NCBI GenBank assembly: GCA_937897985.1 | Contig: CALCBD010000066.1 | Location: 1-30,752, forward strand | DNA from: an uncultured Paludibacter sp. | GTDB lineage: Bacteria > Bacteroidota > Bacteroidia > Bacteroidales > Paludibacteraceae | Length of the DNA: 30,752 nucleotides | Direction of reading: 5' to 3' | In this document: piece by piece, positions 25,165 through 30,752 of the stretch | How positions within the stretch are numbered: position 1 is the first letter of the stretch | Layout: every line of letters starts with the position of its first letter | Program-made: the position numbers and the translations under genes | The notes under the pieces: model-generated | What the model was told of the DNA's origin: nothing | Database searches by the model: none | The model's input: the letters and a program-made list of their open reading frames with translations, nothing else

Positions 25165-26046
25165 ATGCACAGATCCGGATTTGTAAATATTGTGGGTAAC
25201 CCCAACGTGGGGAAATCAACGTTGATGAATGCTTTGGTAGGTGAGCGAATATCCATTATTACCTCGAAAGCTCAGACTACCCGTCATCGCATTTTAGGAA
25301 TTGTAAACGGTGACGATTTTCAAATAGTATATTCGGATACTCCCGGCGTACTGAAACCCAATTATCGTCTTCAGGAGTCTATGCTCAATTTTTCACGTTC
25401 GGCGCTGAGCGATGCCGATGTGTTGTTGTATGTTACTGATGTGCATGATGATTACGAAAAAAATGCTGATTTTGTTGAAATGGTAAACGAAAATTCAGCT
25501 GCATTACTGCTAATCATTAATAAAATTGATTTAATTGACGAGCAACGTCTCATTACTTTGGTAGAAAAGTGGAAAACACTCACTCCACGTGCTGAAATTT
25601 TTCCCGTTTCGGCCATCGAAAAGTTTAATATCGAACCCCTTTTCAAACGGATTAAAGAATTATTGCCCGAATCACCGCCGTTTTTCGACAAGGATCAACT
25701 CACCGACAAGTCCGAACGTTTTTTTGTAACCGAAATTATCAGGGAGAAAATTCTGCTGAACTATGAGAAGGAAATTCCTTATTCTGTCGAAGTTGAAGTG
25801 GAACAATTCAAAGAGGAAGGTAATTTGTTAAAAATAAATGCCGTAATATATGCCGAAAGGGAATCGCAAAAGGGAATCATTATCGGACATGGTGGCAAAT
25901 CACTCAAAAAAGTAGGTACTGACGCACGAAAAGATCTGGAAGCTTTTTTTGAGAAGAAAGTGTTTTTAGAATTATTTGTAAAAGTGGAAAAGGACTGGCG
26001 CAGCAAAGATACTAAATTGAGAAATTTTGGTTATAAATTGGAATAA
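25165..26046 (+). CDS. era: GTPase Era
   Basis: An essential GTPase that binds the 3' end of 16S rRNA during small-subunit maturation. From ATG 25165 (MHRSGFVNIVGNPNVGKST) it has 293 residues, the usual Era length; a TTG at 25150 in frame would add five residues and is less likely. The G motifs are G1 GNPNVGKST, G2 TSKAQTTRHRI, G3 DTPGVLKP and G4 NKID, with SAIE as G5. The C-terminal KH domain has the RNA-binding loop IIIGHGGKSLKKVG and ends LRNFGYKLE. In many Bacteroidales era follows fabH directly; here it is separated by the yceD cluster and the sensor kinase and lies on the opposite strand. Confidence 0.97.
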   Translation: MHRSGFVNIVGNPNVGKSTLMNALVGERISIITSKAQTTRHRILGIVNGDDFQIVYSDTPGVLKPNYRLQESMLNFSRSALSDADVLLYVTDVHDDYEKNADFVEMVNENSAALLLIINKIDLIDEQRLITLVEKWKTLTPRAEIFPVSAIEKFNIEPLFKRIKELLPESPPFFDKDQLTDKSERFFVTEIIREKILLNYEKEIPYSVEVEVEQFKEEGNLLKINAVIYAERESQKGIIIGHGGKSLKKVGTDARKDLEAFFEKKVFLELFVKVEKDWRSKDTKLRNFGYKLE

Positions 26047-26125
26047 TATACAGATTATCAGCTGATTGTTTACATTTTATTGCTGACTTTGGTTTGGCTG
26101 AAACTCAGTAATTATTTCATAAAAT

Positions 26126-26827
26126 TTACTTGTATAAAATAAAAATACAGGGCCGCTTGTTCAGGTCAGGAGCCTGTTTTTTCCATTCTTTTATCTTTTT
26201 TGTCCGGATAAACTCCGATGCAAGTGTTATATCAGCTGCAACACAGAGTTTCGTATCGGGTTGACAAACAGAAATTATATCCTCAAACATTTTCATATTC
26301 CGGTACGGGGTTTCGATAAACAGTTGCGACTGATTTTCGGAATAAACTCTGTTTTCAAGCTTTTTCAGTGTCTTCACACGCTCATTGGGCTGGATAGGTA
26401 AATATCCGGCGAAAGCAAAACTCTGTCCGTTGAATCCTGAAGCCATTAATGCCAAAAGAATGGAAGATGGACCTGTCAGCGGAATTACCCTGAATTGCTT
26501 TGCTTGAGCCAGAGCGACAACGTCAGCGCCCGGGTCGGCTATTGCGGGACAACCAGCCTCTGAAATGACTCCAACATCATTCCCATCGTACAGGGGTTGA
26601 ATGAAATTTATGATTTGTTCGGGCGAAGTGTGCTGGTTCAATTCAAAAAAAGTGAGCTCATCAATATTGATCTGAGGATTGCATTTTTTGATAAAACGCC
26701 TTGCTGTACGGATGTTTTCAACAATAAAGAATTTTATTGCCGTGATAACACCGGTATTATATGCAGGTAAAATCTGATCGAACGACGTTTCACCCAGCGA
26801 TGTGGGTATTAAATAAAGTACTGCCAT
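26126..26827 (-). CDS. RsmI-like SAM-dependent methyltransferase (tetrapyrrole methylase fold)
   Basis: A 233-residue protein of the tetrapyrrole methylase fold related to RsmI, which 2'-O-methylates C1402 of 16S rRNA. The segments shared with RsmI are LYLIPTSLGE at the N-terminus, VISEAGCPAIADPGADVVALA (SAM/dimer region), VIPLTGPSSILLALMASGF and FAGYLP, and later FIETPYRN. However the N-terminal region (TSFDQILPAYNTGVI) departs from RsmI's canonical PIGNLED-type loop, so this is probably the separate Bacteroidota RsmI-like subfamily. Its substrate is unproven; rRNA is a reasonable guess. It follows the ABC-F gene by 52 bp on the same strand, which would fit a translation-related pair, and is convergent with era. 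Confidence 0.85.
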   Translation of the reverse strand: MAVLYLIPTSLGETSFDQILPAYNTGVITAIKFFIVENIRTARRFIKKCNPQINIDELTFFELNQHTSPEQIINFIQPLYDGNDVGVISEAGCPAIADPGADVVALAQAKQFRVIPLTGPSSILLALMASGFNGQSFAFAGYLPIQPNERVKTLKKLENRVYSENQSQLFIETPYRNMKMFEDIISVCQPDTKLCVAADITLASEFIRTKKIKEWKKQAPDLNKRPCIFILYK

Positions 26828-26879
26828 AATGCTGGTACGATTGATTGAGAATCTTTTTTACGGGTAATTTCTGTAATTT

Positions 26880-28820
26880 TTAATTTTGAGCTTTTAATTC
26901 TTCGAGTTCCTCACTTAATATTTCCCATTCATATACTTTCTGTTCTAATTCACGTTGTTTCTTTTGATATGACATGATATATTCATTGTCAGCAGCTTTT
27001 TCAGGTTGTTGCAATTCATTGTCCATGTCTTTAATATCAGATTCAAGTTCTGCTATTAAAAGCTCCACTTCCTCAACAGCCCGTTCCGCCTTTTTAATTT
27101 TTTTATTTAATTCTTTTCTCGCTTCGTAACTTAATTTATTTTCCGAAACAGTCTTTTCTTTTTCTTCGGTAATGGCTTTCAATGAAACGGAAATCTCTAA
27201 TTCACGCAGACTATCCATTTTTTTGTATTGGAGAAAGTCATAAATTCCACCCAGATGTTCACGAACCTTTTTATTCGAAAATTCATACACCTTGGTTACA
27301 AGACCATCTAAGAATTCCCTGTCGTGCGAAACTACAATCACCGTACCGTCAAAAGCTTTTATAGCCGCTTTTAAAACATCTTTGGAGCGCATGTCCAAAT
27401 GGTTGGTGGGCTCATCCAGAATTAACAAATTAACAGGTTCGAGCAGCAGACGTATCATTGCGAGCCGGCTTCTTTCACCTCCCGAAAGAACCTGAACTTT
27501 CTTTTCGGAAGCTTCTCCTCCAAACATAAATGCACCGAGTATATCCCTGATTTTAGTTCGGATATCGCCAACAGCAACATAATCAATTGTTTCGAAAACG
27601 GTTTTATTTTCATCCAGCAATGATGCCTGATTCTGTGCAAAATAACCGATTTTTACATTGTGCCCGAGCTTAAGTTTCCCTGAAAACTCAATTTCGTTCA
27701 TGATACATTTAACCAATGTTGATTTTCCTTCACCGTTTTTGCCAACAAAGGCTACTTTTTCTCCACGATTGATAATCATGGCTATATTATCGAGTACTAA
27801 ATGATTGCCATAGGCTTTCGATAAATGTTCAATTTCGACGGGAATAATTCCCGAATGTACAGCAGGTGGAAATTTAAGGCTTAACCGTGAATTATCCTCC
27901 ATATCTACTTCGAGTCTCTGCAGTTTTTCGAGCTGCTTTATACGGGATTGAACCTGTACCGATTTAGTTGCCTTGTACCTGAACCGCTCAATGAATTCTT
28001 CAGTTTCCTGAATCATTTTTTGCTGGTTCTCGAAAGCACGGACCTGTTGTTCATGTCTTTCAACCCGCAATTGGACATATTTCGAATAGTTTACATTATA
28101 ATCGTAAATTTTACCTAATGAAATTTCGATGGTTCTGTTGGTAACCGCATCAATAAAGGCACGGTCGTGTGATACAAGAATGATGGCACTACCACTCGTC
28201 AGCAGGAAATTTTCAAGCCATTGAATTGATTCAATATCCAAATGATTTGTAGGCTCATCGAGCAAAAGTACATCAGGGCGAAGTAATAAAATTTTAGCGA
28301 GTTCAATACGCATCCGCCAGCCGCCACTGAATTCGGAACATTGCCGTTCGAAATCGGATCTGAGAAAACCTAAACCGGTAAGGGTTTTTTCAATTTCAGC
28401 ATAAAAATTTCCCGAACCAACAATTTTAAGCAGCTCGTTGTTGTGTGTTAATCTGTCGATAAGGTGGTGATAATCTTCGCTTTCGTAATCAGTTCTTTCG
28501 GCCAGTTCGGTGCTGATTCGTTCTATTTCGGTTTGTAAATCGGTAATGTGTTCAAATGCTTTTTCAGCTTCCTGCATCACAGTTGTTCCTTCGTTATGAA
28601 TCATGTGCTGTGGCAGATAACCAATCGTCAGATCTTTGGGTATTGTAATCCGTCCTTTCGTAGGCATCTGTTTACCGGCAAAAATCCGGAGCAGTGTTGT
28701 TTTACCGGCACCGTTTTTACCTACCAGAGCAATTCTGTCCTTCGGGTTTACAAGAAAACTGATTTCATCAAATAATGGAGATCCTCCAAATTCAACGGTA
28801 AGTTGTTCTACAGATATCAT
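26880..28820 (-). CDS. ABC-F family ATPase (YheS/Uup-type)
   Basis: A 646-residue soluble protein with two ABC domains and no membrane segment, the hallmark of ABC-F factors that bind the ribosomal E site. Domain 1 has Walker A GKNGAGKTT (34-42), signature FSGGWRMRIELAKIL (about 164-178) and Walker B VLLLDEPTNHLD. Domain 2 has GKNGEGKST (360-368), LSGGERSRLAMIRLLL (445-460) and LLILDEPTNHLD. Between them is the charged P-site linker (about 240-320) with RYKATKSVQVQSRIKQLEKL. A C-terminal coiled coil (about 560-645, rich in Glu/Lys) resembles those of Uup and YheS. The first signature (SGGWRMR) favours the YheS/Uup branch. Nothing specifically marks it as an antibiotic-resistance ABC-F, so a housekeeping role in ribosome function is more likely. 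Confidence 0.93.
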   Translation of the reverse strand: MISVEQLTVEFGGSPLFDEISFLVNPKDRIALVGKNGAGKTTLLRIFAGKQMPTKGRITIPKDLTIGYLPQHMIHNEGTTVMQEAEKAFEHITDLQTEIERISTELAERTDYESEDYHHLIDRLTHNNELLKIVGSGNFYAEIEKTLTGLGFLRSDFERQCSEFSGGWRMRIELAKILLLRPDVLLLDEPTNHLDIESIQWLENFLLTSGSAIILVSHDRAFIDAVTNRTIEISLGKIYDYNVNYSKYVQLRVERHEQQVRAFENQQKMIQETEEFIERFRYKATKSVQVQSRIKQLEKLQRLEVDMEDNSRLSLKFPPAVHSGIIPVEIEHLSKAYGNHLVLDNIAMIINRGEKVAFVGKNGEGKSTLVKCIMNEIEFSGKLKLGHNVKIGYFAQNQASLLDENKTVFETIDYVAVGDIRTKIRDILGAFMFGGEASEKKVQVLSGGERSRLAMIRLLLEPVNLLILDEPTNHLDMRSKDVLKAAIKAFDGTVIVVSHDREFLDGLVTKVYEFSNKKVREHLGGIYDFLQYKKMDSLRELEISVSLKAITEEKEKTVSENKLSYEARKELNKKIKKAERAVEEVELLIAELESDIKDMDNELQQPEKAADNEYIMSYQKKQRELEQKVYEWEILSEELEELKAQN

Positions 28821-29035
28821 AAATATACGTTCAGATTTAAACTGAGAGGATTTTGAATATAATCAGGATTATAATTCCCTGTTTTTATTGTTGTTTTTAT
28901 AATAGACATGACTCCATTGAAAATTTTTTAAATGCTGTATATCAGATATGTAAAGCAGGTAATAATCGTGCCTTTTATTTTACTGACATACCAATCTATC
29001 GTCATAAATGATTTGAAAAAACATTTCACAAAACT

Positions 29036-29068
29036 CAAATATATACATTTCCATCATTCCTGATCAAA
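29036..29068 (-). promoter_or_regulatory. Candidate promoter of the ABC-F/methyltransferase pair
   Basis: On the minus strand TTTG (29068-29065), a 21-base spacer and TATATTTG (29043-29036) match the Bacteroidota pattern. It would give a leader of about 210 nt, which is long, so chance occurrence in this A+T-rich DNA is possible. Confidence 0.35.
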
Positions 29069-29450
29069 TCGGAAATGAAAATCGTTTAATATGAGAATTT
29101 TTTAACAAATTATATATATATATGTAAAATATTTTTTTAATCTGTTATTTATCAGATATTAGCATGATAATACAAATTTCTTATGTATAAAGAATTTTTA
29201 AAATTGAATCAATACCTTTAGTATCTTAACGAATCAGATAAAATAAAAGTGTAATGTCTGTAAAACTCTGTATAACTGAAAATGAAATGCTAATTTATAT
29301 CTGATTTTACCCTTTGAGTTTTTATATATCTGACTACAAAAGTAAGTCAAAAAATTGAAATACTTTGTTAATTATGTAAACTTGTATATTACTTTTGTTT
29401 TAAATACCATATTATTAGCTTATTGATCTGAAAGAACAAAAAAATCTGAA

Positions 29451-29482
29451 ATTGCAGAATGTAAATATATTCCATATCTTTG
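29451..29482 (+). promoter_or_regulatory. Bacteroidota-type promoter of panB
   Basis: ATTG (29451-29454), a 20-base spacer and TATCTTTG (29475-29482) match the -33/-7 pattern with one mismatch in the -33 box. The -7 box ends 25 bases before the ATG at 29508. Confidence 0.65.
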
Positions 29483-29507
29483 CAGTTCAAAAAAATACTT
29501 ATTATTT

Positions 29508-30326
29508 ATGTCTGTACATAACGAAAATATCCGGAGAGTCACAACACAACGACTGATGGAAATGAAAAAAAGAGCAGAAAAAATCAGTATGCTCACCGCT
29601 TACGATTTTACAATGGGAACTATAGTCGACAAGGCGGGTATTGATATAATTCTGGTCGGCGACTCCGCTTCAAATGTAATGTGCGGAAATACAACCACTT
29701 TGCCGATTACTTTAGATCAAATGATATTTATGGCTAAATCGGTGGTGAGAGGAGTAAACAGAGCTTTGGTAGTAATTGACATGCCTTTTGGTTCGTATCA
29801 GGGAAATTCAAAAGAGGCGCTCGCTTCTGCTATTCGAATCATGAAAGAAACACATGGCGACTGCCTTAAAGTAGAAGGCGGGGAAGAGGTCATTGAATCA
29901 GTGAAACGAATTTTAAGTGCCGGAATACCTGTAATGGGACACCTGGGACTTATGCCTCAGTCAATCAACAAATACGGTTCATATACTGTAAGAGCCAAAG
30001 AAGAAGCTGAAGCCGAAAAATTAATCAGGGATGCTCATTTGCTTGAGGAGGCCGGATGTTTTGCCATCGTTTTAGAAAAAATACCTGCATTCCTTGCCGA
30101 ACGAATTGCCAAAGAACTGACCATACCAATCATTGGAATTGGTGCAGGTGGTGGAGTGGATGGTCAGGTGCTGGTTTTGCACGACATGCTGGGTCTTACT
30201 CAGGATTTCTCACCCCGTTTCTTACGCAGGTATGCCAATTTGCAGGGAATAATGAATGAAGCCATTCAGCATTATGTCGATGACGTTAAATCAGGTGACT
30301 TCCCGAACGAAAGAGAACAGTATTAG
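29508..30326 (+). CDS. panB: 3-methyl-2-oxobutanoate hydroxymethyltransferase
   Basis: Transfers a hydroxymethyl group from 5,10-methylene-tetrahydrofolate to 2-oxoisovalerate to make ketopantoate, the first committed step of pantothenate and CoA synthesis. The 272-residue (beta/alpha)8 enzyme shows MLTAYDFTMG (28-37), the metal/substrate loop LVGDSASNVMCGNTTTLPIT, FGSYQGN, CLKVEGGEEV, PVMGHLGLMPQS and the C-terminal IGIGAGGGVDGQVLVLHDML. The catalytic glutamate is expected in VLEKIPA. Length is normal. It appears to be transcribed alone from a good promoter and ended by a strong hairpin terminator; the rest of the pantothenate pathway is not in the window. GIGAGGGVDGQ has Gly where Asn or Pro is common, a minor change. 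Confidence 0.97.
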   Translation: MSVHNENIRRVTTQRLMEMKKRAEKISMLTAYDFTMGTIVDKAGIDIILVGDSASNVMCGNTTTLPITLDQMIFMAKSVVRGVNRALVVIDMPFGSYQGNSKEALASAIRIMKETHGDCLKVEGGEEVIESVKRILSAGIPVMGHLGLMPQSINKYGSYTVRAKEEAEAEKLIRDAHLLEEAGCFAIVLEKIPAFLAERIAKELTIPIIGIGAGGGVDGQVLVLHDMLGLTQDFSPRFLRRYANLQGIMNEAIQHYVDDVKSGDFPNEREQY

Positions 30327-30356
30327 ATCAACAACATTTTTTATGTCATTTCATTG

Positions 30357-30392
30357 TACGTGAGGATTGAACAGTCTTCACGTATTTTTTTT
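30357..30392 (+). terminator. Intrinsic terminator of panB
   Basis: TACGTGAGGA (30357-30366) pairs with TCTTCACGTA (30375-30384) as a 10-bp stem with one G:T pair and an 8-nt loop, followed by eight T. It lies 30 bases past the panB stop. Confidence 0.8.
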
Positions 30393-30397
30393 GTATT

Positions 30398-30450
30398 TAT
30401 AAAAACGGGTCTCAGCGCAGCGGTGACCCGTTTTTATAGCTTCGCTGAGA
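30398..30450. repeat. Divergent founder-like hairpin of the right-hand repeat family, with inverted core copy
   Basis: TATAAAAACGGGTC (30398-30411) and GACCCGTTTTTATA (30425-30438) form a perfect 14-bp stem around the 13-nt loop TCAGCGCAGCGGT. The flanking A and T runs make it resemble a bidirectional terminator. The loop is almost identical to that of the 46-bp array that follows, but the stem differs (GGGTC/GACCC instead of AAGTC/GACTT). Directly after it, AGCTTCGCTGAGA (30438-30450) is an inverted copy of the loop-side core TCTCAGCGAAGC. Confidence 0.8.
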
Positions 30451-30462
30451 ATTGAATACAAG

Positions 30463-30752
30463 TCTCAGCGAAGCGGTGACTTGTGCTAAATGACTTGTAT
30501 TTTTCAAGTCTCAGCAAAGCGGTGACTTGTGCTAAATGACTTGTACTTTTCAAGTCTCAGCAAAGCGGTGACTTGTGCTTAATGACTTGTATTTTTCAAG
30601 TCTCAGCGAAGCGGTGACTTGTGCTTAATGACTTGTACTTTTCAAGTTTATGCGAAGCGGTGACTTGTGCTAAATGACTTGTATTTTTCAAGTCTCAGCG
30701 AAGCGGTGACTTGTGCTAAATGACTTGTATTTTTCAAGTCTCAGCGAAGCGG
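30463..30752. repeat. Tandem array of 46-bp hairpin repeats running off the window edge
   Basis: Seven copies start at 30463, 30509, 30555, 30601, 30647, 30693 and 30739, exactly 46 bp apart; the last is cut by the window end. Each unit has CAAGTC - TCAGCGAAGCGGT - GACTTG (6-bp stem), then a linker with a second GACTTGT and a T-rich stretch. Five loops hold GCGAAGC, two (30509, 30555) hold GCAAAGC, and the unit at 30647 has TTTATGCG in place of TCTCAGCG. Linker differences (CTAAAT/CTTAAT and GTATTT/GTACTT) occur in different combinations, suggesting unequal recombination between units. Forty-six bases breaks any reading frame, so it is not coding. There are no unique spacers, so it is not CRISPR. 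Confidence 0.9.

Larger units (their letters stand above)
28821..29507. other. Non-coding region between the divergent ABC-F and panB genes
   Basis: About 690 bp, strongly A+T-rich, with no ORF of coding character and no tRNA. It contains a short TA dinucleotide run (about 29111-29122), a candidate minus-strand promoter at 29036-29068 and the panB promoter at 29451-29482. Nothing else stands out. Confidence 0.5.

Noticed and set aside
26057..26066. ATCAGCTGAT palindrome between era and the methyltransferase gene as a terminator
   Set aside because: It is a perfect 10-base palindrome with no loop and no T run, so it is not a convincing terminator.
26880..28820. Antibiotic-resistance ABC-F gene
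   Set aside because: The motifs fit the housekeeping YheS/Uup branch; there is no leader-peptide attenuator or mobile context to suggest resistance.
30463..30752. CRISPR array or integron attC cassette array
   Set aside because: The whole 46-bp unit is repeated, including the part that would be a spacer; there is no integrase and no cassette ORF between units.

Overview
The window looks like a chromosomal segment of a Bacteroidota bacterium, most likely order Bacteroidales. The evidence is a PorE-like four-domain lipoprotein of the type IX secretion system, the order yceD-rpmF-fabH, LL-diaminopimelate aminotransferase, a long amidophosphoribosyltransferase-like protein next to glmS, starts without Shine-Dalgarno sequences, and several promoter boxes of the Bacteroidota type (TAnnTTTG, some with TTTG 18-21 bases upstream). 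Non-coding DNA is markedly A+T-rich. Most genes are core metabolism or envelope biogenesis. I see no transposase, phage gene, CRISPR array, tRNA or rRNA.

Layout: 1-279 is an array of 23-bp hairpin repeats. 607-5766 (minus strand) holds DUF1015 protein, porE-like lipoprotein, thyA and folA. 6719-7819 is an exported lactonase-fold beta-propeller, convergent with a ZIP metal transporter (7821-8570). 8875-14761 (minus) is a tightly overlapping five-gene envelope polysaccharide operon: FemAB/GNAT-like transferase, GT4, Wzx-type flippase, GT2 and an exported GH20 hexosaminidase. A bactofilin is transcribed divergently from it, followed by a YhdH-type reductase, dapL, glmS and a PurF-like enzyme (plus strand, 14953-21692). 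21783-23631 (minus) is yceD-rpmF-fabH; 23807-25015 is an orphan sensor kinase divergent from era (25165-26046). 26126-28820 (minus) is an ABC-F ATPase plus an RsmI-like methyltransferase. panB lies at 29508-30326, and the window ends inside a 46-bp hairpin repeat array (30463-30752).

Functional links: thyA, folA and panB all use folate one-carbon chemistry. GlmS (amino-sugar supply), DapL (meso-DAP), bactofilin and the flippase operon all serve cell-envelope synthesis. FabH, YceD and L32 form the classic ribosomal protein/fatty acid cluster.

The least ordinary DNA is at the two ends. Each end carries a tandem hairpin array in which paired bases change together between copies. In the right-hand family the loop is constant while the stem varies, and most loops contain GCGAAGC, a sequence known to form an exceptionally stable DNA mini-hairpin. 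No undescribed multi-gene defence or mobile system is evident; the hairpin families are the best candidates for something new.
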